64,000 nt of DNA from Ceratodon purpureus (GCA_014871385.1 CM026426.1:68812674-68876673); one strand, 5' to 3'. Shown: positions 33,542 to 47,252, counted from the first letter of the stretch. Translations and numbers: made by a program. The notes: a model not told the origin generated them from the letters alone.

Positions 33542-36500
33542 CTATAGAGCAATAGCGTTGTCAACGTCGTTCAGGACGATCGCCCCTGTCAAATCAGGCT
33601 CCCGTGCTTGATTTAGTAGCTGCGAGCTCGGTATAGCACCATTGGCAGTGTCGGTATTTGCCAGATAAACTTCGTCATCTTCCTCTACTTGCCTCCTTGA
33701 CCTAGCTTCCTTCTTCAGGACAACCTTCCAATGCGAACCAGGAGGATGCAAATTGTCATCTGCCAAAAATATTTGAGTGCACTGACATGGAAAGGCGTAT
33801 GGATCAACTGATTAGGCAGGTTGTGTTTAAAATTAACGACCAAAAACCCGTCTGCATCACGAACGTATGTCCTGTTACCATGATTGTCCATTCTTTTCTT
33901 CCATGTACATGAGAAAACGATCACGGGTGTCTTCAAGTCGCCGTATCTAGGAACCAGTATGTCCTGCAGCACTCCAAGATAGTCTTTACCAGACCCTGCA
34001 GTCATATCACTTGATTCGAAGCATGCTACGCCACAATCAAAGTTCGGCATACTTCGACTAGCCTCATCGTCGACCCTCCAATGATTCCCATACGCAGACA
34101 TACGTGCGTATCTTTTACATGACAAACTGGGTGGGTTTGACAAAAGCACTGTGTCCGATTCATTAGGATCAGCCATGTCAAGGTCCATCGCATGAATACG
34201 TTGTTTCATCCATACCTCCAAGGGAGCCACAGGTCCTACTGCACGTTCCCTTTCCAACTCCCACTGACTGCGCATTTTGTACCACAACAGTGTCACCAAA
34301 ACATGAATGACGTCCCACCACTCAAAACATTCCTCCTCATTGTAACTGTATTCGGCTTTGCCAAAACAGTATGCACGTAACCACTATAAACATATTCTAC
34401 ATACATGAAGTAATCGCATGTCAAATTCGACTGTCCATAAATTAACAAATTTGTAATCACACAAAGAAACTCTGATACGGTATTTCAGTATTAAAACTAT
34501 ACATTCATATAAAGCACATAAACTGCTTTGTGAAGTCTTACCTGTAATAAGGAGCTGTGAGTGTATTGTTGCGCAGTATGAATTTATGGAGAGCATCCCG
34601 ATCAGACCGAGAGAGGATGACATCGACAAAACCTCCCTCCAGAACTTCAAACTCAGAGCTATCCTCAGGATCTGCGTCCCAAACCCTTCTCCTCACAACA
34701 TCGAAGCCATGCATATAGGACGTTGCAAATCCCATGGTTTCGTCCAGTGAGTATCCTTGCGCAATCGAAGCTTCCGGACGGGCTTGGTTCTTCACATGAT
34801 TTTTAAGCATCATCATTGTCCGTTCGATCGGAGACATCCATCGAACATGTGTAGGTCCCAAGATAATAAGTTCATTGACTAAATGGTGAGGCAAATGGGT
34901 CATTACATCAAAGAATGTAGGGGGGAAGGTGATTTCAAGGAGGCACATAGTCACTGCCGCATCTTCTCGCAAGTCATCCGCCTGGGCTGGATCGAAAACT
35001 TTGCTGCAAAGGCGACGGAACAGACGGGAAGCCCTCATTATAGCCATTCGAGTAGTAGGCTCCATTAGCCCCCGTAAAGCCAATGGAATAAGTGTCTGCA
35101 TGAGAATATGGTAATCATGCGACTTGAGAGCACCAAATTTCCTGTTGCGAATATGACAACCAATTTCGGAACAGTATCCACTTGGAACCTTCAATTTCTC
35201 AAGCCTAGTGCAGAAAATGTCAAACTCCTTCACAGTCAGCACATAATTCGCCTGCGGTTTAAGCATTCGTGTAGGAATATTGGGATCTCTAACCATCCAC
35301 AGATGCGGTCTGATGCCCTCTCTTTGCATATCTCTTCGAACCTTTACACTGTCTTTTTCTTTAAATCCACGGATGGTTTTCATCACGTTCTCAGCAAAGT
35401 TTTTCTCACAATGCATTATGTCCAAAGTGTTCCTTATTTCGAGATGCTGCACATGAAAATTTACTTGGTTATAAAAATAGTTTCCAAGCTGAAGCTCATA
35501 TCCAGACAATCATTGATGTCATGTGTTAAGCAATACTGATATTCACACATTCAAGCCAAACATTATTCAGTTGAACAAAGCAGTTCAAAATCAGACTTAG
35601 TAGTGGGCTATAAGTTGGAAATTAACAAACCTCCCAGTACGGCAACTCATAAAAAATCCTGCCCCTCTTGATACCGTACACTTTTGATGGATCAGGTGAC
35701 TTTCCCCTCCTCCTTCTGGTTGTCGACGTAGTCAGTCTTCTGTTCGCAGCAGTACCTGGGGTCGTCGAAGAAGACGGAATATCTGAGTTGACATTACATG
35801 ACTGAGGAACTGTTTGGGAAGGTTGCTTCCTCTTACGACCCCGAATCTCAGAGGCAGAATCCCTCTGCCTAGTTCCCTGCCCTCCTACTGTAGTCTGTCC
35901 GATACCTGTTTGAGTGGTCGTGGTATGCACTCGCTCTGTACTTCGATTTTCCTCTGCTGGATGCATCCTCCTCCTCCCATGCCTGGATAGGTACTCCGTA
36001 TACTCCCTTAACGCCTCTCTCTGTTGCACTGGTGATTTCGTGACTCGCCGCATTCTCTCCTCAGGACGTCCATTAAAAAGTCTATCGATTTGTGGAGATC
36101 GGAGAATATGGTTTGGGGGTAACCACCGCCGGGAATCTCTGTACGTTATCTTTCGAGATTCATATGCATAAGTCCCCCTCAACTGGTCTCCACAGGGAGG
36201 GCACGCTACGTATCCTTGATGCGACGCTCCCGAAACAATGCCGTAACCAAGGAAGTCATGGGTAGTGTAGAGTACTGCCGCTCTTAATTGTGTAGTACAC
36301 GTTGACCTTTGGGCCTCAAGATATCGTATGCTGGTACGCCACTCCATAGCGTCTTCAACTCGTCAATCAGAGGCCTAACCCATACGTCAAAGTATTCAAT
36401 TGGTACGTGGTGTCTGCCTGGAATTCACAAGGCCAATAAAGTAAAAAACTTCTTGGTGATCAACCAAGGTGGCAAATTTAGAAACGTAGCAATGACAGGC

Positions 36501-37828
36501 CAAGCACTCCACGTGGACCAGTGGAGTTTAAACGGGCAAATACCGTCACAACTGATTTGCATGCGAACGTCGGTATCCTCCGCTCCAAATCCCATGGTGT
36601 CGAATATATCTGGACTCATGTTATCCATTGTTCTCCAAGCGTTAGAATCAGCAGGGTACCTGATTTTCCCGTCGGAGCTTGTATTCTCCTCGTGCCACCT
36701 CATGAGCTTTGACAAAATAGGTATCCGAAAGAACCTCTTTAGGCTAGGCGTTACCGGGAAGAACCTGAGAACCTTCAATGGCTTGGTTTTGTGAAACATA
36801 TCCCTATACCGAGGTGAGTTACAAATTGAACATCGATCAAGATCTTTTGTGTCGCTGCCATCGAAGAGAACACACCCAGATGGACACCCGTGTATATTTA
36901 TAAACCCCAAACCAAGCCGGTTTGTCATGGTCTTAGCCTGGTATAGAGACCCTGGCAAGACGTTATCATGAGGCAGAAGACATTTTACTGTCGCAAACAA
37001 ATCATCAGCAGGTTTGTCCGTGATTCTGGGATGTGTGGCGACCACATTCACGAGCATCACTGTTGCGCCTAACTTCGTTGTTGTAGATCCACTGTAGAGC
37101 AACTGCATCGCCTCCTCTAAGGCTTGCACATCTCTAGCTCGCTCTGTCTCCAGACTTTCATCATTTGTGTTTGGAGTATCTGTTCCCCTTCCTCTGTCGT
37201 TACCAGTGCCAGTCTCAGAGTTCGGGAAACCATCAGAACAATGTTGTGGACGATCGTCCTCTGGGATGTTGTTCAAGTCATCTTGCTTTCCAGCATCAAG
37301 TTGGTCTTCATGTGTGATGCTCCCTACCCCTCCCGTAGAACGGATGTCTGCTTCAGTATTTGGAAAGTTCTCTTGGTTTATTCCTGTTATGTCGTCAACG
37401 GTCTGCATAGCCTCCATAGCAATGTTGTTGATTTGCTCTTCCGAAGCTGCAACCTCCTCCACCTGTTGAAACATATCTTGCATCATTCGTCGCATTTCCA
37501 ATCCATTGTCCCAATCTGTCCGTTCTCGCGTTCTCTCCGCCTGTCTTGCTGAAAAATCTTGGTCCCATTCGTCGTCGGAAGAGTCAGGATCTTGAGGTCC
37601 TCTCTAGACACGGCACTCAGGGTCTCTTCCATAACGAATTAAATGCCTCTCTACCACTTCTAAACTAAAAGGCAGACCTATGCCTTTGTGTTTTTTACAT
37701 GGGCATGGTATTTTTGTGAAACCGTATATTTTCGCACATTCCTGTTCCCTGATCCAGATTTTGTTGTCTCGATCTACTATTCTTCGTTTGTCTGATATTG
37801 GTAACCTCTGAGACATCCTGGTAGGCAA
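33542..37828 (-). pseudogene. CACTA transposase, tnp2 family (broken)
   Basis: From the N-terminus: a transposase-associated domain with CPCKKHKG (37828-37607); the tnp2 core with LGFINIHGCPSGCVLFD and CSICNSPRYRDM (37501-36425), then TTHDFLGYGIVSG and GYVACPPCG (36347-35631); LDIMHCEKNFAENVM; DUF4218 with FPPTFFDVMTHLPHHLVNE and GPTHVRWMSPIERTMMMLK (35446-34542); and DUF4216 with DLKTPVIVFSCTWKKRMDN (34299-33542). Introns fit at 35630-35447 and from 34541. Breaks seen: TAG at 37604-37606 after the first domain, TGA at about 36423 after FFTLLAL, a frame change just before LRAAVLYTTHDF, and a one-base shift in a T-run near 33775 before ADDNLHPPG. The order and content are those of a full-length transposase that has decayed only moderately. 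Confidence 0.85.
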
Positions 37829-39689
37829 AACAGTGAAAACTCATCAGAATGGCAACGTTTTTCTAACCCTGAAGTGATTGCGAGAGCACTCTGTTTCGAT
37901 CTGAAATGAAACACAAATTGAAAATGATAACAAAATTATACTTTGTCATGATGATGTGTGACATCCATCACAGCATGTCCAGTTGGAACCGTGCATTCAA
38001 AAGGTTCTGACACCATTAGTCTCCTAACGATATATATGATAAACAATGCTGTCAATACGGTTAGATTACAACAGTGTGCATGGTACGATGAAGAAACGGT
38101 AGGTGTTGTATTCCGATAACTCACTTGAATGCTGAGTTTGAATAAAAATTCGCCTTGTATTACTTGGGAGAAGGTAGTTTCCCACACTTCTTCACCGAGC
38201 ACGGAATTACGCATCAATTTTGTATTCAAAAGACCATGTCAAAATATAATCATTCCACAGTCACCAGGAGATGCAGTTCGTTTAAACGGCACATCAAACA
38301 AAACAATGGAAATATATATTTAACTTCAGGCCTATATTCCATGTAATACATAAGACGCAGTACATATTATACACATTATATGGTATAGTTTGTACTGAAA
38401 TAAACAGATAATCAATTCCAATATACAATCGAATAGTCTATTACAAGTATTTGAAATGCTATGACTTGTGAATTAATAGAAGAAGGTGATGGAAAAAAAA
38501 TTACTAAACCATACCAGTCTCTCCACATTCGACGGACTAATTACTGATATAGAGTAGTACCAGCTTTTCAATGGAGGTTGTAGTTGGGATCGGAAAAAAC
38601 TACACCCACTTCAAGGATCTCCGCTCCATTCATGTTGTTTCAAAACAAAACGATTTAGAGAATGGGAGATTGCGAATAAAATATGGCAGGCCTATCGTAC
38701 TCTCTTACAAGAACATCGACTGGTTATAACCCTGAAAACTATAGGTATATTCAGATCGTGGATTCAAAGTAATCTTATTTACAAATTTGTTCCAGGATCG
38801 TTTCCTATAACTTGACGCTGTTGCATTAGACAGTACCCAAAAACCCTAAAAATCTTATTTATCTTAGGTTTTACATCTCTATTTGCGGTGTTCTCTAATT
38901 CACCGAGTTGCATCAAGAAGGATTGGATAACCAAAAACATAAACAACCAATCAACAACACACAATCACATCACATCAAGAATCATGATTCCAACGATGCG
39001 GAAGAACTTGGGTTTTACCGGAGGCAGAAGATCTATACGTCGGTTGATGTTCAGCTGTTTGAGAATAGGAGAAAATTGCACTGAGAACTCGAAATACAAT
39101 TCTCCATTCCAAGCATTCTCGACATACGGGACCTCTAAATCAAAGGCCTGCGCATAATCATTGTTAGAACCGCGATCGCTCAGAGGACAGCTGATCAACA
39201 ATTGAATGAAAGTGCGTAACGTGAAAACAAGGAGGAAGGGATAACTGACGTCAAATTCCCGATCAGTCAAAGGAGCCTAATCCACGAACCAATTTTGCAA
39301 CGTAGTACATCCATAAAAGTCAAGACACAGAAGCGGAATCGAGCAATGTGGAAGAGATCGCTACCTTGAGTCACAGCTAAAACGAACACAACTACGGAAG
39401 TGGTCGAAAACTTCGTCATCGTCATACAGTGTTCACCTAGAAGTGTCAAGTCCCACAAACAACGATGAGACTCAAAGTTTCTATTTCAACTACGAGATAA
39501 TTGGAAGTTCGGGAGTACAACACAACAACACATCAATGACCTTTTTGCAATGACAAGGAAGAGGCTTGGAGATCTTTGGAGGGGGACTCTCGAGCAAAGC
39601 ATTTCCCTCCTGTGCATCGTCGCTCCTTCATTGTTCTCCACCTTCTCTCCAATTTCAATTGCGTTTGAGAGTCAAGCAGCTTGTATGAT
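37829..39689. promoter_or_regulatory. Divergent intergenic region of the CACTA element
   Basis: A 1.86-kb interval separates the divergent start codons. It is AT-rich with no supported coding exon. The frame at 38965-39270 (minus) is open for 101 codons but has no recognisable motif. If both genes belong to one element, this interval must contain both promoters; no motif could be pinned down. Confidence 0.35.
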
Positions 39690-42600
39690 ATGGAGTCTGA
39701 AGAGGAGGACACCTGCATGAACGATTACGAGAGGCTCCGCCAGGCTACCGTCGAGCATAGCAATGTATATCTACAGCCGGTTGTAGACACAGCTCATGCA
39801 GTGTAAGTGATTTATATTATATAAACCCTAGTATTGGGGTCATTGGTTGGTCCGATGTGTGCCACGTGTTAGTTTGAACGACCCAGATTTTCCCGTGCAG
39901 TCAGAACTTTAAACCCTTACGATTCTAGGACAGAAGTCTTTATTGCAAGTTTCGATGTTGATTCTGTCTCTTATCTTTTTCGCTTCGTACATTATCCCGT
40001 TCTCTTCGCAGAGATTCGGACGAAGTTGAGCAAAACAGGATGCCACCGCGGGGACGGAAGTCTGATACTGGAGATCCAAAGCGAGGAAGCACTCGTCTGG
40101 ATCGCACACTCTCAGGTGCGTCTACACAAATTCAGCCGCAGTCTAATCATGAGGAATTCTGTGACGGGTATGGTGTGGAGAGGAGACGCATGTCATCCGA
40201 CCGTCCTCTCTCAGGTGAATTCAAGTTACCCAAGTTGTAAACCCTAATTATAGCCAGTTGTTCTGTTTGTTTTTTCATGCACCTTTCAACTGGGGTTATT
40301 CCCAAAATACCTAGGGTTTGTTAAGTCGTTTTAGATAGCACATTGAATTAATGTATAATACAACACAATGAACGATACGGTGCTCGATGATTTGTCAATC
40401 ACTGTGGACGATGTAACGTATTGAAGGAGAGTATTCATTTGATATTACTATATGACTACGATAATTGATCCATTTGCAATTCTGAATGGAGAATTAAAGT
40501 GCGGGCATGTATTAACAGTCTCAAGGTTGTTTATTATTTTCTTTCAGCGCCTAGTAGAAGCGGTTTGCCATCGACTGAGCCAGTGCGCAGGAGTTGTGCA
40601 TTAGAGAGGTGCAATAAATTCAGGACGTCGTGGACGTCGTTGTGACACAGAACACCTGCCGAAATTACCCGAGTGTACCCGACTTGAGTACTCACCACGA
40701 TCGCCGCAAGCATTCAATCAACCATAATGGGGGGGAAGAATGGACTGGTTTACCCACGTCGACCTCTGTCCCGGTACAAACATCGACGGGATGGACGAGG
40801 GGGACGTTTACTCAGACAGAGACGGGGGCGGAGAACCACAACACATCAGGTGGGGTTCCGCATGGAACCATACACGGGAGCTGGCAATTCCATCCCGATC
40901 CCGTTGCTCCGGTGGTCGGTGGCTCAGAGGAGGAGGATATATCAACGAACCAAACTAGCACCGCGTCTGTGTCGTCTACAATTAAGGAGGATTCTATGAA
41001 GAAACGAATTCGAAGGGCAAACCAACGAGAAGCTGAAGAAATTGCAAGTTGGAGAGAGAGTAAGGGATTGAGACCTTATGTAGTGCAGGTGACAGCGAAG
41101 GGTATAGTCACTAGCGGCTGCAGAGGCCATCTGAAATGGCAGGAGTTTGTTCGTGACATAACACCTAGGATGCTGGACATGAGCGTGATCAAGTATGAAG
41201 AGCAAAACGAGGATTCCAAAAGTAAGTTACGTGAAGCTTTGAGAAAAAAAATTTGAATTCGTAGATAATGAACTAACAGATGCGTCAATCGATAAAATGA
41301 TCAAGACATGGTTACGAAAAGAACGAGAAAGGGAAAAAAGATTACATGGGGGCAAAATAAAAGCTCGCGGGAAGTACAAAGATAAAGAATGGGACTCTCT
41401 TCGAAAATATTGGGATACACCAGCCGCGAAAATGAAGTCTGATGAAATGGCTGAAACTAGAAGAAGGGTTCGATTCAATCCTAGAGTGGGACGTCTGGGC
41501 TATGCCGGGAAAAGGGCGCTTATGGTCAGTAACTTCTTACATTGCAGTTACATTACTCTGTTTGTAATGTCCATATCTTTATATCATACAATTTGAATTT
41601 CTCTTCGGTGAAGTCTATAAAAAAATATGTATTCTGTTTACACTAACTGAACTGACAACGTGGTTTTTTGTCATCAAGTGCAAGGACCTATAGGTGTCTT
41701 CCGCTGTAGGATCAATGGAGGAGGAGATCCAAACAGTTTTAGAAACTCCAAACATTGGGGTAATCTATCACAGTATATGGTCTTCATTCCATGAAACCAT
41801 ATTCCATAATCATGCGTTAATGTTAATAATTCTGCTTTTTTATGATTCCATTGGATTTTACTATGACCTTTCATTGTCAATTGTATTTCATAAAACATAA
41901 TGTGGAAGTACTATGGAATGACCTGCAGAGAACTGCAATGAGAAGGTCTTAAAGCCGGTACCTCGATACCATGAGCAATTGCATCCATGTTCACAATTTG
42001 TTTTACCCCGACAGTCAAATATATTAAATTGCTGTAGAACTTGTGTATAGATGATAATCTATACATGTTGTAGTTGTCTATGTGTTCAGTAATTGTTGAC
42101 GTCTGTAATCTAACATCTATGATTTTACAACATGGTAGGAAATGGAGAGAAAAAACTCACAACGACTTACTGCAATTGAAAGAACTCAGGCGGAGACAAA
42201 TAAGAGGCTTGAAGACGTTTTGAAAAGCAACATGGATTTACGATCCTGGCTTCAATCTGTTTTGAGTGACAATTACCGTTCTAGTGGTGGAGAGACCCTT
42301 CCTTTGCCTAATACAGGTAGTACTGCCATCGGTGGGGCCTTAGACAGTGCAAACGAAGTTTGTGACCGAAACGTAACAGATACGAGTACAAAAGGAAGCA
42401 GCGAGGGATGGTGGGATCACCTGGACAATTCTTCTGACGACGAAGGAAACGAGAACACTAGTGGTGGGAAGAATAAAGTTCCGGAGTCAATGGGTCAGTT
42501 TAAGGTTCGTGACTTAATCTCTGAATTTCCAGTGACGTGTTTTAAGAGATAATCGGAATACAGAAGTTCTGAATTATCCCTGAAGTACTGGAAATAAATT

Positions 42601-44294
42601 TATATCCATATTCTCTTCTATTCCGAACATTCCCTTCATGTATCGTAATGTAGAAACACTACATTCTGTTCGTAGGGAAGTGTATGTTGTCCTTGTTTTT
42701 ATTGATGATTTTTTAATAAGGAAACTTTGTGGATACACACAAAGAATGACATGGACAAGTTCACCACATGTGTACTAACATATTTCTAAACCCTTTTATC
42801 CAGAAGTGGTCGGCGGGATAGTTGTTCGTAATTGAAAATTTCTGTCAATGACGTTCGTGATGTCTGTATGATAAGAAATTTGCTTATATCGTAAGTGAAT
42901 AAAGATTAGCAGTAGACTCACAGATTACACTTCTTTTTGTGATGAAATTGTTATAGCGTATGTGATTAACAGAATTGCAACCGCTTTGATTTGCAGGAAT
43001 GCACTGTTAGAATTCCCACAGGATCCCCAAAGAAGAGTACTGAACAGGGAGAGGATCAGGTACGAAATCAATTCAATTTACACCATTCTATAGATCTGAT
43101 CGGTGAATTTCTTTCCTCACAGTACACCAAAAAAAAATTAAAAAAAAATAAAAATAACATCAACCAATGTCTGCTGCACAAGAAAACAATAACTTTAATA
43201 GGATGTGACTGAATTAACGTTAATCTGTTTATATTAGGAATGGTTTACTGCCCTCCTATGTTCAAAGATATTGGATGTGACGGTGATCCATATCTCTAAA
43301 CACAAGCATCGTGACTGTCTTGGCGGAGACAACTATCTAAGGTCAACTGCTGTAAAGAATGTATTTTTGATGGGATTTTACATATTTTAATGTCAAAATC
43401 TTGCACTGACTATTGATTCATTGGACGTAGTATATACATATAACAACTAAGGGTTCAATTTATGGCTTGTTTCTTGCAGGTATCGAAACATTCAACGAAG
43501 GAGACGGAGAACATGACACGGTCAACGGTGAGCATCGATCTTTTCACAAATAGTTTCCTAATGATTTCACAAGGAAAACAGGGCAGAAGAGTGTTATGTG
43601 AGACATGTATCAACAACATGGAAATCGAATCATCTATTTCATTAACGATAACTATTTCTTTCATATTTTACCCAGGTGTCAGTGAGTATTCAATATTGCT
43701 AACAACTTAGTGGTTTCATGAAAACATAATTCAGTGAACATTCCACTGTTCATGTAGAATGTAGCCCCTGTTTACTCTATTGCTCACAAGTTCACTATTT
43801 AATTTATTTCTTAAGCACAAAGTCCATGTCAAGCATTACACTTATGCAAGTACCGGATGACTTGCAGGGACAAGTATTCAGACTGGAGAAGGCTCCATCA
43901 GAATGTCGTCGACAAAAAGAGGTACTTCTCCATCTAGCTATATACCATATCTATCAATACTCGTAATGAAAACACGCATTCTAAAACATCGTTGTTCCAC
44001 TCATTAATGTTATTTGTTGTGGCAGATTGAAATCGGAGACACGGTGTGGCTTGCGGACAAGTCAAATAAGTCTTGCCGTGTGGCAACTGGCACTGGCACT
44101 ATCACTGCACGAGGCGGTAATGGAGTTTTCATAATCGCCCTATCCCACTAGAGTACGTTCATGTGAATCTCCATGCTATTGCAGTTAATGTGCCGCTACT
44201 GAAACCAGTTGAGGAGGCAGATCAATATAGTCTTACTGACGCTTTGGGATCTAGCGTGCTCTGGTTGAAGGCTTTGACCTTCCCGGAGAAGTGA
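39690..44294 (+). pseudogene. CACTA partner protein with Transposase_24-like domain (broken)
   Basis: Multi-exon gene. Exon 1 (39690-39802) begins MESEEEDTCMNDYERL and splices in phase into 40012 onward (VDSDEVEQNRMPPRGRKS). A long exon (about 40630-41523) includes RPYVVQVTAKGIVTSG and RGHLKWQEFVRDITP, then after a one-base shift in an A-run near 41245 the Transposase_24 signature: WDSLRKYWDTPAAKMKS, RRRVRFNPRVGRLGYAGKRA. Later exons (42139-42552, around 43000, 43480, 43815) are hydrophilic with a coiled stretch AIERTQAETNKRLEDVL. The final exon (44026 on) has IEIGDTVWLADKSNKSCRV and then, in another frame, RPIPLEYVHVNLHA through SSVLWLKALTFPEK, ending at 44292-44294. Such proteins bind subterminal repeats and assist excision in CACTA elements. 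A relic of the last exon recurs at 57150-57434. Confidence 0.65.
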
Positions 44295-45856
44295 ATAGCC
44301 GGCACTTCTTTTCATTAGAAAGGTACGAAACTGCAATAAATTACCGTGTAATTCAAAGATAGATGTGAGGACATAGTTGCATAGCGAATACGTCTTTACT
44401 TGGTTCACATATGTAGTACGATGTCCGCAGTCAGCATAGGTTGTGATGCCTCAGGAGGTTATAGAATGGGCCATCTACACTGCACTGTCTGTGTGGGAAC
44501 TGCTTGCTGCGATTCCAGTATTTGATTTAATGGAATCGCGGTTCTACATGCGGAGCACAATTCTACATATATGGATCTGGAACGCGTGAAAGATTGACAC
44601 GTGGAATTTATCAATGGCTTGGAGTACAGAAAAATATAAATGATATCAAAAAAACACGTCGACAATGCCAAGCTACAACAAATTATTTGGAAGTTTGTTC
44701 TTACCTACACGTGTCACTGCGGCACTCGTCCACAACATTCCCGAGGGCATCGGAGGATTTCTCCAATTTTCTCCGGAGTCAACACGTGTGCCTGTCGGAG
44801 CTGATGAAGGCGGGTCCGCAGTTTATAATTTGTCACCACACGAACATATAAGCAAGGTCAGAGTTCAGGAGTTCAAGATTCGTCAAAGTATGTATTGTGA
44901 ACATTCTAAACTGCCTTCCGCATATGCATAGAGGATTAGAATTACGTCTAAAATGATCGCCGTGGTATGTACTTCTGCTGAGGATTTGTAGACAGTCAGT
45001 TATCCCGACATTGGCGTTTACCTTCACTGACGGCAAGGGTGAAAACGGTCCAAAGGGACTCTGATCCAGGAAGGACTAGTCCGTATCGACTCTACATCTC
45101 CGAAGTCATTTCCCTGAACACAAGTCCATAGTGACTGGATTCCGAGTCTTTTTTCACGCCTTTAAATCCAGGATTCCTACTAGTGAGACTACGTATTTGC
45201 TTATGACGTGTCAGTACGTTGACTATATACACGTACGCTGAAATATCACGTTGATTGCGGAGTTTCCAAATTGGGATAGTGCATGGTGAATTTATCGTCA
45301 ACGTGTCTTTATGTGAATAGATCTCCTTCAGCAACAGAATCCACTATGCACAGGACATTTGGGGTGTGCGGATTGGACTGTGTTTTGTATTTACAATAAA
45401 TAAATAAATTCAAATAAAAAACACTGATTGCTATATCGATTCGTTTTCCGCGCACACAGGTTATTGAAGCGTGTCCGTCCGGCACTGGGCAGTGAAATTG
45501 GTGCAAACAAATGCTCCGAAATTGAAAGCAGCCAAAGCCAAACTCGGGCAGCTCACAAATCCAATTGAAGCTTAATTGCCTCGTAGCAATCTGATGACCT
45601 TCATGTGTTGACCAATAATGCCACAAAAGAGAAGTAGAGACACTATATGCCCGAACTTGCCTTAATGAAACATTAATCCACATAAACAACCCTGCTTCAT
45701 CACCAACCATGTCAACATACTAACAACGAAATACAAATGTGCAAAATTGAAACTTCAGCAGCTGTTGCAACGAGAGCATCACAGTCTCAATCTAGACAAA
45801 TTTGATATGTACACAATATGATATTGGATATATGCGAACCCTAAACTGCAAGCACT
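44295..45856. other. No supported gene; one unrecognised frame
   Basis: A plus-strand frame at 44665-44931 (LFLPTRVTAALVHNIPEGIG, 88 codons) has coding-like composition, and a minus-strand frame at 45309-45710 is open for 133 codons. I recognise neither and found no splice partners. Both may be decayed transposon or host pieces. Confidence 0.3.
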
Positions 45857-46150
45857 CTAGAGATACTTGGCAAACCAGTCAAGCATGTGCTTGTGCGCCT
45901 CGTTGGCCTTCTCCATGTCGTTCTCATCATTCTCCTCATACCGCACCGTCCACTCGTGCCGAACATCCAAGAAAACCTTAACAAAGCTCTTCACCACGGT
46001 CCGCGATGCCAGCAGCTCCTCGTACTGTTCAACGCCATCAGCGGGCGCGGCAAGAATAGCAATCGGCACCACCACCTCCTTGTAATCCGACCTCTCGACA
46101 AAACTTGGGTGCAGCTGCACGACCGCTACGCTCGAGGCGTGGCCATGAAC
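45857..46150 (-). pseudogene. Dienelactone hydrolase family, C-terminal fragment
   Basis: The minus strand from about 46150 reads VAVVQLHPSFVERSDYKEVV, VPIAILAAPADGVEQ, FVKVFLDVRHEWTVRY and EANEAHKHMLDWFAKYL, then stop. This is the C-terminal third of plant dienelactone hydrolase-like proteins, including the catalytic His region (family consensus GVAHGWTVRY). Here the segment reads DVRHEWTVRY. The upstream catalytic Cys motif and N-terminal half are absent: the sequence before 46150 has stops and no family resemblance. The fragment is well preserved, which suggests recent truncation, or that it is a last exon whose partners lie beyond a rearrangement. Confidence 0.75.
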
Positions 46151-46566
46151 ATAACCACAGTGAACATGCGCTGCCGCATGAGGTGCGCTAGAGCCATCCC
46201 TGCGGGCTCCATCGCACTGTACCGCACCACCTCAACCCATCCAAACCCCTCCCTAATTATCACAACTACTCACGCAAACATATCCCTCACATCCACAAAC
46301 CCTCCTCTCACCCGATGATTCCCAGCCGGCAATTTGCCCGCCTAAGTGTCACATGCACTCTGAACAGGTAGGGTTTTGGACATGAACAGGTAGGGTTTTG
46401 GACACATCAGACTGTCCACGGAGACCCAAACGACCAGAGTTGCGAACTTAGAATCAACCAAGAGAGAAATCTTGATGCTATCTTAATATGTCTTAATTAC
46501 ACGCCCGGTTACTGGAATAAACTTCCCAGTCTTGGTCCCAAGAGAGATCATTTGATCTTCTCTTGG
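46151..46566. other. Spacer with a 21-bp tandem duplication
   Basis: GAACAGGTAGGGTTTTGGACA occurs twice in tandem at about 46354-46402. No gene is seen; the region separates the hydrolase fragment from the lectin gene 3' end. Confidence 0.5.
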
Positions 46567-46933
46567 TCACAGGGCTGTTTTCTTTGTAGTGTCGCCACCA
46601 CCCTTAGGCTTAACTCGTCGCTTGAACACACAATAAGCAATACACAATATTACAGTGATCAGCCCATACACTGCAGAAACAAATCCTGCAATCAGCCCGA
46701 CCCAGCTCCTCTTGCTATCATGTTTCGGATTAATCTGAATCTCCGGAATTGAAACGCTCTCAAAATTTCCAATTCTGAAGCTCCACGATTTGATCTTCTT
46801 GATCTCTTGGAACATCGCGGTGGATCGAGTGAAGCTCACAAACATGTGGTCGTTGAACACATTGGTGAGATCAATATGAGGCGCTTGAATGATAGGATTG
46901 GGAGGCTTGGCAACATTCTCGATCAATGACCCG

Positions 46934-47119
46934 TATTGAATCTCAAATGAACATAAGCTTTACTCAACATGAAGAATGAGAAACAGGGGCAGGCATATGT
47001 ACTGATGTACAATAGCAGCCGAGCAGAGTGATTAACCTAAACTAATCAAATGACAGATCATAAACGAAGACACCTAAGCCTGATTACTAAAGATAGTTCA
47101 GGGGCTGGTAAGCCCAACA
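46934..47119 (-). repeat. 3' LTR of the copia element
   Basis: 186 bp, beginning TGTTGGGCTTACC and ending GAGATTCAATA on the minus strand. It differs from the other LTR at six positions by eye (about 3 percent), which indicates a fairly young insertion. Preceded internally by a purine-rich tract (TGAGGGAGGG), the expected polypurine primer. ACCCG at 46929-46933 is the target duplication. Confidence 0.95.
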
Positions 47120-47252
47120 CCCTCCCTCAGTCCATGAACGGGTCAGAGAAGAAAGGCTTCGCTAAGAAGTCAGAAAATGAACCAGTCACAAGGTTTCTGA
47201 GTAGGAGGAGCTTGAGAGCAAAGACCAAGCAGGAGAGTTTCAAGGGAGCAAG

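Larger units (their letters stand above)
33542..44294. mobile_element. CACTA (En/Spm-type) element, decayed, ends not found
   Basis: Two typical CACTA genes lie head to head: a tnp2-type transposase on the minus strand (33542-37828) and a Transposase_24-like partner on the plus strand (39690-44294). In the classic En/Spm element the two products come from one strand, so the divergent order is notable. It could be a native arrangement of this family or two adjacent elements. No CACTA/TAGTG termini or 3-bp target duplication could be fixed, so the coordinates cover only the coding block. Both genes carry breaks, so the copy is not autonomous. Confidence 0.7.

Noticed and set aside
38965-39270. 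101-codon minus-strand frame as a CACTA accessory gene
   Set aside because: No motif, no splice partners, and it lies in the divergent promoter interval.
45309-45710. 133-codon minus-strand frame as a gene
   Set aside because: No recognisable motif, unusual mixed composition and no splice context; retained only as a note in the spacer entry.
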